Assembly: GCF_963678635.1 (NCBI RefSeq)
Contig: NC_087062.1
Location: 39,323,330 to 39,387,329, forward strand
Length of the DNA: 64,000 bases
Direction: 5' to 3'
From: Symsagittifera roscoffensis
Lineage: Eukaryota; Xenacoelomorpha; Acoela; Convolutidae
The notes below the pieces were generated by a model. That model made no database searches and had not been told where the DNA came from. It worked only from the letters and a program-made list of their open reading frames with translations. Made by a program: the position numbers and the translations under genes. How positions within the stretch are numbered: position 1 is the first letter of the stretch; each line of letters starts with the position of its first letter. Below are positions 13,101 to 22,440 of the stretch, one piece after another.

Positions 13101-14910
13101 TTTCTAAGGTCCATTATCACTTTTTCCGGAAAAGGGCTATTAACACCGGAAGGAGTCGCCGGAGGGTTTTCGCTCTTTAGGGGTATTTTTTCGGATTTCG
13201 TATCTTGTGTCGATGGCTGCCATAAAATCATTATGCCACCGTTCATTATTTTGCATTAATTGCCTATTTGCGGTCTAAGGGAGGGTTTTCTCAAGTGCTA
13301 ATAGCTTCCGATCCAACCGCCGGATTTGGTTCAAATTATAATGCAAGATGTATCTTGCCACTACCTATCATACCTCCAAGTTTCAGCTCCCTGCACTCAT
13401 TGGAGGCCGAGAAACGACTTCGGGAAGTTAGGGGTGGGTTTGTTTACTTCGGGCATAAAACCTGAAGTAGGGGTCTGGGGTTCCAAACTGTTGCTTCCCT
13501 CAACTAGGCCTACAACATCTAAAATTTGAGCCCACTAGCGCCTCTAGTTTCCTAGTTCTGATAGGACCATTTACACTTCCGGGGACCATTATCACTTGCC
13601 CCCCAAGGGTCTAAGGGGTCACGGTTTTTTGTATGCCCGGTTCAACTCATCTCTAGTATCGCTCCTCTGAATTTCATAACATTAGCTTGCTTAGTTCCGA
13701 TTTGGGGGGGGGGGGGGGGTTCGCCTATTTTGTCAAATTTTGTTTTCTGGCATAGAAGGGACGATATCTTCGAAGATTGAACTATTTTGAACTCTACCCT
13801 TTGTTTGCTCTACTACTTAACTTAATGACGAATCAATCTTACGCTCAGGTTACTATAGCATGTAATACAGTAGAATCACCAATTCTACAATAGAAATCAA
13901 GGTCTTTTGCAAAATCTAACAAAATGTGAGAACTGATATCTGACTTTTTCCAATACGTTTTTCTTGATTCTTTTATTTAATCTGGAATATATTTTTTAAA
14001 TTTTCTAAAGCTCGTCTTTTCAAGTTGAATAGTTTAGAGTGAGCTTGACAATCAATTCTGCTCGGGTGTCCATTTTTACCAGCTGTATGAATAAGTTGCG
14101 AAGCGCTGCGTAAACAATTATGTAATAATCGCGTATTAATGTTTCAGACCAAAAACTTGCTTTGAGCATTCAGACACCACTGATGAACAAATGAAAGAGG
14201 AAGTTAACAGAGTACTTGACATCATCTTTAAAACAGAAAAGAGTTCGAATGACAAGTCAGCCACTTTTGTGCCACGTCGGAAGGGAAACTCGAGTTGTGT
14301 GAAAGAAACAAAATTTCCGTGGCCGACAACGAAAAATGAAAAGGGAAAAGATGACTCAGCTAGCACTCATGCCGAGTCTTATATCATTGAAATCTACCAC
14401 AAGTTTAATATTGACTTGACGGCCTTTCTTTCTACAGTAAGTCGTATAAACTAATGCTGGCAGAGATTTTTTTCTCGTTGAGTTCTTTAGTTTTTTGAAG
14501 ATCTCATGAAATGTTTTGATGCAGCTCTTTTTGGTAAACTATGCAGCTTAAAATATTTTTTCCCATTTTTGTGTACACATGGAGAATAGCTAAGTCGAGT
14601 TTTTAGAGAAAAAAAAACTGGAAACGCTGTTAGCATTCTATGTTTCTTTCAGGGTGACCAGGAGTTGATCAACGTACATTTAGTGCACACAAGTTACTTC
14701 ATACTTCTAATAGTAGCGCTGCTAATAATTTTCTCTCTCGTGAGGTCAAATCAAAACAAAACTCAAGCTTCATCAGAGAAGACTCTAGCAGATAAAAATT
14801 CAGATCCCAGCGGCTCATCGTCGCCTGCAGCAGCCAAAATTAAAAAGGAAGGAAAGAAAACATTCGTTTTGCTGCACAACGAACCTGATATTAGTGATTT
14901 AGATGCCTGA
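1012..14910 (+). CDS. TMEM248: TMEM248/TMEM219-family membrane protein (5 coding exons)
   Basis: Coding exons join 1012-1158, 1295-1556, 2292-2487, 14148-14436 and 14653-14910, giving 383 aa. All introns are GT...AG and every split codon restores cleanly. The product has an N-terminal membrane segment at about residues 17-37 after NPPMATF, a long extracytoplasmic region with possible N-glycosylation sites (NIS, NKT, NSS), and a C-terminal membrane segment at about 313-330. The family call rests on two stretches: membrane segment followed by DWNSFLANFDHIEFCLDA, and EIYHKFNIDL followed by ELINVHLVHTSYF just before the last membrane span. Both match the layout of vertebrate TMEM248 (about 314 aa). 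The tail is Ser/Lys-rich. The cellular role of this family is poorly known. The start is the first in-frame ATG of the exon that opens at 920; an upstream non-coding exon is implied. Confidence 0.8.
1295..1556 (+). CDS. TMEM248: TMEM248-like exon 2
   Basis: The acceptor TTTTTTCAG ends at 1294 and the donor G|GTAGAA follows 1556. The exon is phase 0 in and phase 1 out. It starts DWNSFLANFDHIEFCLD, the family's conserved motif after the first membrane span, and then encodes a lysine- and serine-rich extracytoplasmic segment containing an NIS sequon. Confidence 0.8.
2292..2487 (+). CDS. TMEM248: TMEM248-like exon 3
   Basis: The acceptor TGTTTCAG ends at 2291 and the donor AAG|GTAAAT follows 2487. 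The phases are 1 in and 2 out, and they join exons 2 and 4 without breaking frame. The exon encodes GELSNVLLFGYLQIPS and three cysteines (DDCD, DRCY, ETCL) that are probably in the extracytoplasmic domain. Confidence 0.75.
3491..3554. repeat. near-perfect inverted repeat (hairpin)
   Basis: AAAATTCAAAT at 3491 pairs with ATTTGAATTTT ending at 3554. Inside it, GCGTGAGCGTGA pairs with TCACGCTCACG, and the loop is about 8 nt. It lies in intron 3 of the TMEM248-like gene. Confidence 0.8.
3750..3877 (+). repeat. hairpin-leader repeat module, two degenerate copies
   Basis: This is a diverged, doubled copy of a module whose best form is CCTTGCGATAAGCAAGG, then TTGCAATCGGGTACTAG, a T-run, and CCCGTAAACAA...GTTCACAGGACT. 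The second half (3803-3877) keeps the GCAAGG stem, the TACTAG-like core and the CCCGTAAACAAC block. Confidence 0.65.
4229..4325 (+). repeat. hairpin-leader repeat module
   Basis: CTCTTGCGATTAGCAAGCG, then ATTACAATCGGGTACTAGG, a T-run, CCCCTAAATAAT, and a CTGGACTTGTCATCTACTGG end. It belongs to the same family as 16160-16250 and 25581-25680. Confidence 0.7.
4632..4715 (+). repeat. tRNA-like SINE module, type 2
   Basis: A CATCCGGCGCATCTG lead, an A-box-like AGTAGTGGTTA, and a B-box-like CTTCGAATCCGG, followed by a T-rich tail. It is a diverged sibling of 8210-8292 and 8751-8830, and a probable tRNA-derived SINE head. Confidence 0.55.
6725..6830 (+). repeat. hairpin-leader repeat module
   Basis: GGGTATTGCAATCGGGTACT, then AGACTGTTTCCCGTAAATAA and a CTGGACTCATTAATCTACTT end. 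The first stem is degraded. A weaker partial copy lies just upstream at 6557-6600. Confidence 0.7.
7185..7380 (+). repeat. composite repeat: hairpin leader plus type 1 tRNA-like head
   Basis: The leader module at 7185-7260 is followed, after about 45 bp, by a tRNA-like block. The A-box-like AGCCTGGTGGTAACG is at 7308-7322 and the B-box-like GGGTTCAAATCTGAC at about 7349-7363. The B box sits inside a hairpin, GGTCCTGG...CCAGGACC. The same order occurs at 16160-16935, 18225-18405, 25581-25790 and 26625-26820, so this is a true composite family. Confidence 0.7.
7821..8087. repeat. large fold-back palindrome with ~115-bp arms
   Basis: The left arm at 7821 to about 7938 begins CACTTTTCCCTCAGAGCACA. 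It is the reverse complement of the right arm at about 7970-8087, which ends GCTGAGGGAAAAGTG. The arms differ at only a few positions and enclose a loop of about 30 nt. The palindrome interrupts a type 2 tRNA-like module at 7777-7820. Confidence 0.9.
8210..8292 (+). repeat. tRNA-like SINE module, type 2
   Basis: A-box-like TGGCGTAGAGGTA near 8227 and B-box-like GATTCGAATCCGG near 8269, followed by GGCCCC and a T-run. The spacing matches an internal Pol III promoter. It is directly followed by a type 3 module at 8352. Confidence 0.6.
8352..8431 (+). repeat. tRNA-like SINE module, type 3
   Basis: A-box-like GTAGCTCGGTGGTTCAG near 8357, a middle stem around CATGCTTGAAACGACC, and B-box-like GGAGTTTGATTCCAG near 8406, followed by GAGACCTGTTTC. 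This is the most tRNA-like of the modules. A degraded relative lies at 4787-4890. Confidence 0.6.
8751..8830 (+). repeat. tRNA-like SINE module, type 2
   Basis: CCATCCGG, an A-box-like TGGCGTAGAAGTA and a B-box-like GGTTCGAATCCGGCC. It lies just after a hairpin GCGAAGCTCAGCTTCGC (about 8705-8721), which also ends other members of the composite family near 19845 and 28455. Confidence 0.6.
8957..9000. repeat. 20-bp stem hairpin inside a type 3 tRNA-like module
   Basis: CTGGGCTGTGTAGTCTCTTC pairs with GAAGAGACGACACAGCCTAG across a CTTT loop, with 18 of 20 positions matching. The B-box-like GGAGTTCCAATCCAG follows at once. The hairpin replaces the middle of a type 3 tRNA-like module at 8888-9030. 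Confidence 0.8.
9180..11640. other. intronic stretch without recognised genes
   Basis: This is part of intron 3 of the TMEM248-like gene. It is AT-rich with long T-runs, and no spliced exon or protein family is recognised. One 42-bp segment at 9457-9499 recurs inverted at 29681-29720. Confidence 0.5.
11640..13730. other. compositionally distinct C-rich block in intron 3
   Basis: The plus strand is visibly richer in C and in CC/CT steps than the AT-rich flanks, with phrases such as GGTCACCCAGTGGTCAACC. It ends near a run of 16 G at 13704-13719. The short open frames within overlap on both strands and match nothing I know. It may be an old unrecognised insertion; its origin is unknown. Confidence 0.45.
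13704..13719 (+). repeat. poly(G) tract
   Basis: A run of 16 consecutive G at the right border of the C-rich block. Such runs are prone to sequencing and assembly error. Confidence 0.9.
14148..14436 (+). CDS. TMEM248: TMEM248-like exon 4
   Basis: The acceptor TGTTTCAG ends at 14147 and the strong donor ACA|GTAAGT follows 14436. The first base completes an Arg codon from exon 3. The exon encodes a charged spacer with an NSS sequon, then SYIIEIYHKFNIDLTAFLST, which aligns with the region just before the last membrane span of TMEM248. The intron before it is about 11.66 kb. Confidence 0.8.
14653..14910 (+). CDS. TMEM248: TMEM248-like terminal coding exon
   Basis: The acceptor CTTTCAG ends at 14652 and the stop TGA is at 14908-14910. 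It encodes GDQELINVHLVHTSYF, a hydrophobic span ILLIVALLIIFSLV, and a 50-residue polar Lys/Ser/Ala tail ending in an acidic DISDLDA. This is the best-matching block to the TMEM248 family. Confidence 0.85.
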   Translation, partial: GDQELINVHLVHTSYFILLIVALLIIFSLVRSNQNKTQASSEKTLADKNSDPSGSSSPAAAKIKKEGKKTFVLLHNEPDISDLDA

Positions 14911-15135
14911 TTGTTACAAAATAACTTCGGCGATAAACGAACTTCTCAATATTTCCACAGGAGTTATCACTTTCTCTTGGTAATCAAAGATAATTTTTAG
15001 CTTCTTTGTACACATAGCACGGGATCTAATTGAACTGATAGTTTTATATGCTATATGTTGAAATATGTTATTGTATGTTTTCGATGTGCAGATATCAATT
15101 GTCAGTTGTTTCAAATTGCTTAAGTTTAGGTTATA

Positions 15136-15326
15136 AATAAATAAATTTATTTTTCTGTAATTCATACTTTTAACGAGACAAATCAATGAGTGAATGCTCT
15201 TGATTTTCATAAAACATTGAACAATTATTGCTCTCAGTGACAATTGAAATAAAATACTATCCGTTTAGCCTAAATTTAGCACTGAAAATCAGATTTACTC
15301 GGATTAATTTTTTCTTTTTGAATAAA
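15136..15326 (+). promoter_or_regulatory. candidate polyadenylation signals of the TMEM248-like gene
   Basis: AATAAA hexamers occur at 15136, 15140, 15248 and 15321, which is 230-420 bp after the stop codon. The one at 15321 is followed by a GT-rich stretch. Which one is used cannot be told from sequence. Confidence 0.35.
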
Positions 15327-16159
15327 AAGTTTCACTACAACCAGGCAATTTGTCTTGTTTTTTGCTGATTGAGTGAGAATTCTAACGGCTCCTTACTAGC
15401 TCTATTTGTTGCTTGCTTCGCCTTAAGAAAATACTTTTTAATGCACGATTATCCATGAAATTTTTTATTAAATTTTCATCTACTTTTTACAGAAATAATG
15501 GGAAGCAAGTGCTGAAAAACTTGTTGCTGGAAACGTTTCAAAAGTTTTCCCGAAAACACTATATTTATCGAAGTCTCCAGAAAATTTTTACATTCACTCT
15601 TTTGTATGTTTTGGCTTGGTAGGTTTGTTCTAACAGCATTAGTTTTTCAAGATTGATGACGCCAATATAACAGGTCACTTAAATTTGCGTCCTTTGTGAT
15701 ATAAAAGGAAAAGCTAAGTTGTTTGTAAAGATACATGGGCACTGAGCCGGCTGAATGAAACCGCATTCTTAGTGCTGGTGTTCAAGTTCAAAGATTGAAA
15801 GTGTGAATAAAATATGAAAGTGTACCTCCATTGTTTGTCGAAGAGTAAAATGTTTGCCTTCCCGGGTTGACCGACCGTAGGTCGCTATCCAAGAAATTAC
15901 TATCATAGGAGTCTTACAACTTTTTACAAAATTCTGATCTGAGATTTTTACAAGAAAACGACTTTTTAATAATAAAATTATCTTTTTTTTAAAACCAGGA
16001 ATAAAGTTATGCACTGTTGCAGAGTGCAATATCGGAAATATCATAGGAAAAATTAAACCATCCGGCCCAGGAGTTAACGATTAGTAAATGAATCTCCATC
16101 AAATATATCTAATCCCCCAACATACGAAACGTCCGAAGCTATATGATATGTTTGATTAT

Positions 16160-16255
16160 CCTTGCGATAAGCAAGGGTATTGCAACTGGGTACTTGTTTT
16201 TTTTCCCGTAAACAACTTTGTCCACAGGACTCGTCTGGACTCATCACTACCTTTT
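16160..16255 (+). repeat. hairpin-leader repeat module (well preserved)
   Basis: A perfect CCTTGC-GATAA-GCAAGG stem-loop at 16160-16176, then TATTGCAACTGGGTACTTG, a T-run, CCCGTAAACAACTTTGTCCA and CAGGACTCGTCTGGACTCAT. Potential stems also form between CGGG/TGGG and CCCG and within AACAA...TTGTC. Confidence 0.75.
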
Positions 16256-16739
16256 TTCATATTGCATTTACACAAGCAAGAAAAATTGTTGAGATAAAAT
16301 GTGTTCACTTTGAAAGTGTTCATTTTGATCAATAACGAGCTTTTAAGTACAGCCAATGCTAAAGATATTAACACAGACTATTATTGTTTCAACTTTCGTA
16401 ACGAAAGTAGCGGAATATTTGTGCTCGGGTGGTTTTTTCTTCAGACGAATTTCGACTTTTCAACTAGCCATTTTTGACGGGACTTTTTTGTACCATAAAT
16501 ATTTAAATCTCAAATATAAAAAAAATTCTTTTTTATTACATTTAGTTTTTTCATGTTATTACTGCTCCATAGACTGCTGTGTAAATTGAGGCATGTTAGT
16601 TGGTAAACTTTTTTTCCATCAAATTGACTGGTACTGCTAATGAGTCATAATTGGCGTGCGTCTCTTAACAGTTATGTAGACTCATAATTGGCGTGCGTCA
16701 CCTACGAAATTTTGTGTACTCAATTTTACAATTTGTGTA

Positions 16740-18060
16740 CAAGTTTTAATCATTCAGTTTTTCCCAGTAGCGCTATCGGTCATATTTGTGCTTGTGTATT
16801 CGAATTGCAACTTCGTCTCCGTGTCAAGTTTCTTAGCGTTCCCGGTCAACTTAGCCTGGAGATAACGATTATGCCTGGGACGGTAAAGGTCCTGGGTTGG
16901 AATCTGACCGGGACCTCTTTTTTTTTTCAAACGGGAAATATTCTGTGCAAAATTTTAGTTTTTTTTCAGAAACTTTAAAAAGGGGTATCAATTGAAAGAC
17001 CGCTTACTCCTCTATGTGCCTGCGACTCCCCTAGAGTCTTGTTTTACTTGACCCCTCTGTCTACAGCCTTCGAAAAAGTGAGGGGGAATATTTGAACCAT
17101 TTTTTTTCTTATCGAAAACTATTCTTTGTCTGCTTATCTGTTGTTGGCTTAGTTGTCACATCTTGGAATTGTTTTTTTCTACGCGCAATTTTATAATGTT
17201 GTTTTTAATGTTTGAGTTACGCCTACATTTTGTAATTTTACTGACCATGGATTTATATTTCCTTCTTTGTTTTTTTTTTGTTTCGCTTAAAAAATTCCTC
17301 GGTCAAATATGTTTAGGCCTTTTTTTCATCGGCTTAATGACCTTTTTTTGGGAAATTTCGAGATCAACCCAATTTTAGCACTCCCCTCCGCACTTTTCAA
17401 GTTGGTTGTATGTTTTACTGATTGGCTTGTTGAAATTTCATTTTTTCTCGTTTTGGAAATTTTTTCACTTTTCGCAAAAATTTAAATTTTTCTCTAACTA
17501 TTTTCAAAAAAGAGTTTCAAAAAAGTAGTATCAATTGAAAGACCGCTTATTAACTGTGTGACTGCATACTCCCATGCATACTCGTATTTTAAATTTTTTT
17601 TGTTCTCTCGAAATTTACTTCTCTCAAATTTGAGTTTTTGGTTCCAATGAATTGAACTGTTCTGAAAAGCTCCTGTGCATAAGTGGCTCCGAGCAAAATT
17701 TTTTTTTGCACAAGTTAGGGCCCTCGCAACAGTCGAATTTTTGATTTTTCAACGTTTTGTGAATCTTTTCGATTTTTCTCGAAAACTTAGCTCTCGTCTG
17801 ATTTTGTGGGTTCAATGAGATAACGCGTACTGGGGAGCTCCTCTGCATTAGCTGACCCTAACAAAAAGTTTTTGTTTTACACAAGAAGTTAGCGCCCTTC
17901 AAGTTTTTGATTTTTTGACCGTTTTTAAGCTTGATGAATATTCTCCAAAGCTACCCTGTCATACCTGAGATTTTGGGGAGTTCTCAGAACGAGTTTCCGG
18001 AAGCTAATTTGCTTATGCGACTACGACCAAGTTTTTTTGAATAAAAATAAATAAATTCCG
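16740..18060 (+). repeat. long composite repeat copy R1 (tRNA-like head, body, unit tail)
   Basis: A type 1 tRNA-like head sits at about 16846-16920 (TTAGCCTGGAGATAACG and GGGTTGGAATCTGACC). An AT-rich body follows, shared with 25790-26450 and 26820-27130 almost word for word. From about 17600 the tail is built of imperfect ~155-bp units that each contain a CTCGAAAACT-like block, a GGTTCAATGA-like block, GCTCCTCTGCATTAGC and a GCCCTC block. No long reading frame is kept, so this looks non-autonomous. Confidence 0.7.
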
Positions 18061-18224
18061 CTCATATGTTTAAGAGTTTCTACTCGTAGTGAGTCGTGAT
18101 AAGTTTTTGGTCCGTTTTTTTACGCTCAGTTCATATCTTAAGTTGAAAGGAAGGCAATAGAACAAAATAGTGAAAAGGGCAAAGAAGGTGTTCGATTTCC
18201 AATTTCGAAAGTAAATTCCAATTT

Positions 18225-19875
18225 TCAAGGGTATTGCAATCGGGTACTAGATTTTTTTTCCGTAAATAATTTTGTTCACAGGAATCGGCTGGACTCATCT
18301 CTAGTGGCACCTTGTTTCAGAATGTGTTCAAATTTTTTTTAGCGTTACCCGCAAAATATGCCTGGGACGGCAAAGGTCTGGGTTCGAATCTGACCTGAAC
18401 CTGTTTTTTTTTCAATTGGGACATATTCTGTTTCAACTAAAATTGTCGGCCAATTATTTGTCTGCTTATCTGTTGTCGGCTTAGTTGTCACATCTTGAAA
18501 ATGTTTTTTGCTGCACGCCTTTTTTTGTTTCGTTAAAAAAGAAATTCCTCAGCCCAAATTATTTGGGCCTATTTTTGACTTAATTTTGGATCGTTCGAAG
18601 GGAAATGCAATTTTAACACTCCCCTCCGCAATTTTCAAACTGGTTGTACGTTTACCACTCGTTTTGTTGAATTTTCTTTCTTTTTTTTTCGTTTGGAAAT
18701 TCATTTGGAAACTTCTACTTATGTTTCAAAAAGGTATTTGAATTGCGGTGTGCCTGCAGCTTCCCCTAGAGTCTCTTTTTACTTGACCCCTCTGTTAGCA
18801 GCCTTGGAAAAGGTCTGCTGGTGAATTTTTGACCCATTTTTTTACGTTTTCTCAAAAACTAACCCTCTCAATTATAAGTTTTTGGTTTCAATGAAAAGAA
18901 CGGTTTTATGAAGCTCCCCTGCATAAGCAGCTACAGCCAAATTTTTTAACAAATAAAGTTATGGCCCTGGGAATAGTCGAGTTTTTGATTTTTGATCGTT
19001 TTGTGAATCTTCGTGATTTTTCTCAAAAACTACCCTCCCAAGTCTGAGATTTCGGGTCCTGTAATCCCTTCTGCATATTTTTTTTCACACAGAAAGCTAT
19101 GGTTGGCTGAATCGTCAAATTTTTGATTTGTTGACAGTTTTTTTGGACCTTTGTCGCTAACTATCCTGCCAAATCAGATATTATGGGTTTAATCGAATGA
19201 ATAGGTTGTTGAAATCACCCATGTCGAAAGCTTATAATTGGCTATGCCCAGTTTGTTAAAGAAAAAAGTTTTTGTCTTTAAACAAGTCTCAGGTCAATCG
19301 AAAAACCCGGCTTAAGCGGCCATAACCTGCTTTTTGCAGAAAAATGTTATGGGTTTTGGTAAGTGTTGAACTTTTTTTTGTTAGAAAACTCGACCGTTTT
19401 TTGGTATTTTTTTGAATTTTATTAAAAATTTACACAATCAAATCTGAGATGAAAAGTTCCCTTGAAAGAACGGGTTGCAATAATTGTTTCTGCAGAAGCA
19501 GTGATTCTTTAATTTCTTTAGTTTCTGCAGAAGCAGTGATTCTTTAATTTCTTTAATTTCTTGTATTGGGAAAAATGATTATCTGAAAATTTCTTAGTCT
19601 TCCCACTTATTTTAGTACAGAGACAACTAAGATTTTAGGCAAAGTCCAATTTTTGAAATCACACTTTTCGTGCTTGATGAGTATAGCAAATTCATGCAAT
19701 ATTAAACACGTACCTCCAGCTTTAGCTGGCCTGTAGTTGTTTTTTATCGAGACATACGAAAAGTTTGGTTCACTTAGTTTTTTCAAAATTCAAATTTTTT
19801 TCGACTAATGTTTTTCATGTTTGTGTTGCATGGCAAGTGCTGCGAAGCTCCGCTTCGCTTCTGTGTCAAAACTTT
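18225..19875 (+). repeat. long composite repeat copy R2
   Basis: The leader at 18225-18310 lacks its first stem. The tRNA-like head at 18341-18403 has a good B box, GGGTTCGAATCTGACC, but a decayed A box. The body is shared with R1, and four or so tail units follow between about 18850 and 19450. It ends with the hairpin TGCGAAGCTCCGCTTCGC near 19845. A 38-bp tandem duplication containing TTTCTGCAGAAGCAGTGATT lies at about 19487-19562. Confidence 0.7.
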
Positions 19876-20387
19876 GTCTAACTGACCCTATTCATTGTTT
19901 AACTCACCGCTAATTTTTAAACAGTCAGCTTAAAAGGTGTAGTTAGGAGCATTGATGAAAAAAAAATTGATGTTTTTACGGAAAGTTTTGCTATCGAAAT
20001 GCATATAATTTAAGCACAATCTCAAAGTTTTGACATGACTAGAAGCAGACCGAGAAAATATTGAAAGTTTTCTAAAATTGCATAGCATAGGGCTCATTTT
20101 TTTGGACCATATAAAAGTGATTTGAAGCATGTTTTAGTTATACACTGTTCTCCAAAACAATTCTTAACTAAATGGGGAAAAGTCCCACAAATGTTTGAAG
20201 AAACTCTAAGGAGTGTTTTTAGAATGGTTAAATCGGATTTGCACCCTTAGTTAGTTCGATCCCTATGTTGTCCTAATTTTTTTGCTATTGTTGTTTTAGA
20301 AAATCATTCCTTTTTTATTCCTACAAAGTCACCCAATTCCGTAAAAACAATTGGCGTAAGTTAATGTTCTTGAATAGCATGATTATT

Positions 20388-20460
20388 TTGCGATAGCAGG
20401 TTTATGGCATGCGGGTACTAGGTTTTTTTCCCGTCAATAACGTTGTTCACAGAATGGTCA
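20388..20460 (+). repeat. hairpin-leader repeat module, degraded
   Basis: TTGCGATAGCAGG, then GCGGGTACTAGG, a T-run, CCCGTCAATAACGTTGTTCA and CAGAATGG. It is followed by body sequence related to the R copies up to about 20900. Confidence 0.6.
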
Positions 20461-20959
20461 TAATTAGAAATGGTAAATTTAGGTTTAGTTCACAGTGAAT
20501 TCAGTTTTTGCTTCTGTGGGACATTTGCTCTGGATGTATCGTGACCATTCGAAATTTTCCGTTTGTAAAACATTGTCGGCTTATGATATGTCTGCTTATG
20601 TTTTATAGGCATAGTTGCAACATCAAAATCGTACACGCAATTTACATTTTATTTGCTTTAAGTGTTTTCAGTGTTTTGATTCACTTTCGCTGTTTGTAAT
20701 TTTACTAACCTTGACTTTGTATGTTTTATCTCTTGTTGTTTTTTTTCGCTGAAAAGTTTTGTTTGCCTAAATAGTTTCGACCTAAATTTTATTGGCTCAG
20801 TGGCCTTATATTGCGTCGTTTGAAAACAAAAGAATTTGTTTATGGGCGTGAGTTGTTGTTTCGAGAAGGAGGGTAACTGAACATTTTTTTTATTTTCTGT
20901 TTTCTCGAGTGAAATGGTTTCTCCTTAGATACTTTCGACTTTTGGTGCCGCTTATTAAG

Positions 20960-21915
20960 CTTTCTTTTTATGCTTTCTTCACATTCATTTTACTGGGCAT
21001 ATTTTTTTTCTTGAAAACTATCTTTTTGCTTTTTGTTTGCTACATCTAGTCAATTCGGTAAATCCGAATTGTTTTTTTTTAATTATCTTTTTGGATTTTT
21101 GTGAATTTGCTCTAAAATGCAAAGGGGTAAAATATGCGTCCTAGAAAAGTCAAAAAATTTTGTTCGGGCTTAAATTTTATTTCACGGTGTAATTGTTGAT
21201 TCCTTGTACAATCCATTTCAAATTTTTCAAAAAGCAAACTCACTATCGAACAGCAAAAATGCAGCGTGATCGAATTTTAATTTCGAAAATGGACTTTAGT
21301 TTTCAGATTTTCCAGCCAACTAAAAAATTCACCAATTGAATTCTGCTTGCCCAAAGTGGGATACTATTATTAGTAATACTAATGCGTTTTTTTCCATTTT
21401 CTAATTGTGGCGGGGTTGGACATTTTCTTCCGATGCTTTTTTCACATTCATTTTTTTTGGCATGTTGTGAAAAATAGTTTGATTCATTTTGTTTGATACA
21501 TCTAGTCTATGCAGTATTTTGTTTTTCGATTTGCGTTAGTTGGTTCTAAAATGCTCGGTGTAAAATCTGCGTCGTAAATTACAGGGTGTTTTACTTTCTT
21601 TAAATTCTTTATAGTTAAGTGAAACTTTTTAGTATGAATCGATGAACGTAGATAAGACTCTAATATAGGTCTGATGATTTTTTTAAAAGACAAACTTATG
21701 ATTAAGACTGATGATTTTTTTAAAAGACAAACTTACTAATCGAACCACAACAATTTTAAGATCACGAAAAATGTGACCGACTTTTAATTTCGAAAAACGA
21801 TTTATATTATAAGATTTCCCAGACAACTATAAAGTTCACGTATTGATCCTGTTTGCTCAAAGTGGGTTACTACTACAAATACTACTAATGCGTTCATTGT
21901 CCATTTTTAAATTGT
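20960..21915 (+). repeat. diverged tandem duplication, ~465-bp unit
   Basis: Two adjacent units (about 20960-21425 and 21426-21915) share landmarks in the same order: GCTTT(C/T)TTCACATTCATTTT, TACATCTAGTC, a CCCAAAGTGGGATACT or CTCAAAGTGGGTTACT block, and TAATGCGTT near the end. The second unit contains a 36-bp internal duplication around GATGATTTTTTTAAAAGACA at 21675-21735. Confidence 0.7.
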
Positions 21916-21954
21916 GTGGGTTTGGATATTATGAAAGTGTGTAAGCAATGGTTT

Positions 21955-22440
21955 ATCTAGACAGCTTGACAATTTCCAGACTTCTGAGGGTATTTAAGGT
22001 CTTCCTGCTGGTCTGTTCCTTGGGACTGGAAAAAAGTCTGTTGATTGTAGTGCATGGTCATTTTCTGTTCAGTTAACATGGTCAAACCATCGTAGCCGTG
22101 ACCGTACTTGTAGATTATCCAGAACAATGAGACCTCTAATTTAAATTACTGCTCCGTTGGTAACTCTGTCTTTACAAGTGACTCCTGCAATCGTACGCAG
22201 AGCATTGTTATCAGCACTCTTAAGAGAGCTGGGTATCGCCTTGGCCTGCGCCCAGGTTTCAGAGCAGTACATAATAACTGGCCAGAGACAAGCTAGTAGA
22301 TATGAACTCTTGCAATTTAGTCAATATCTTTGTTCAGCAGACGAGGCGCAATTTATCGCCATTTCGGCCAGAAAGCTGCTATTCTAACCGATGATGCACT
22401 ATTGCATAATTTTCACCGGAAATCATGTCACTCGGACAGC
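21955..22440 (-). pseudogene. LINE-type retrotransposon ORF2 C-terminal remnant
   Basis: On the minus strand, about 50 codons read without a stop through LWPVIMYCSETWAQAK, a leucine-rich spacer, ALRTIAGVTCKDRVTN and then a stop. Further downstream in shifted frames come RSRLRWFDHVN and a GRP-type run. The order YxSETWA, GVTxKDRxTN, RLRWFxHV is the typical C-terminal thumb/connector tail of non-LTR (LINE) reverse transcriptases. Neither the catalytic domain nor a 3' end is visible. It is a dead fragment. Confidence 0.65.

Noticed and set aside
22157-22387. Plus-strand 76-residue frame
   Set aside because: It is antisense to the LINE remnant, whose minus-strand translation carries the recognisable YCSETWA and GVTCKDRVTN motifs.
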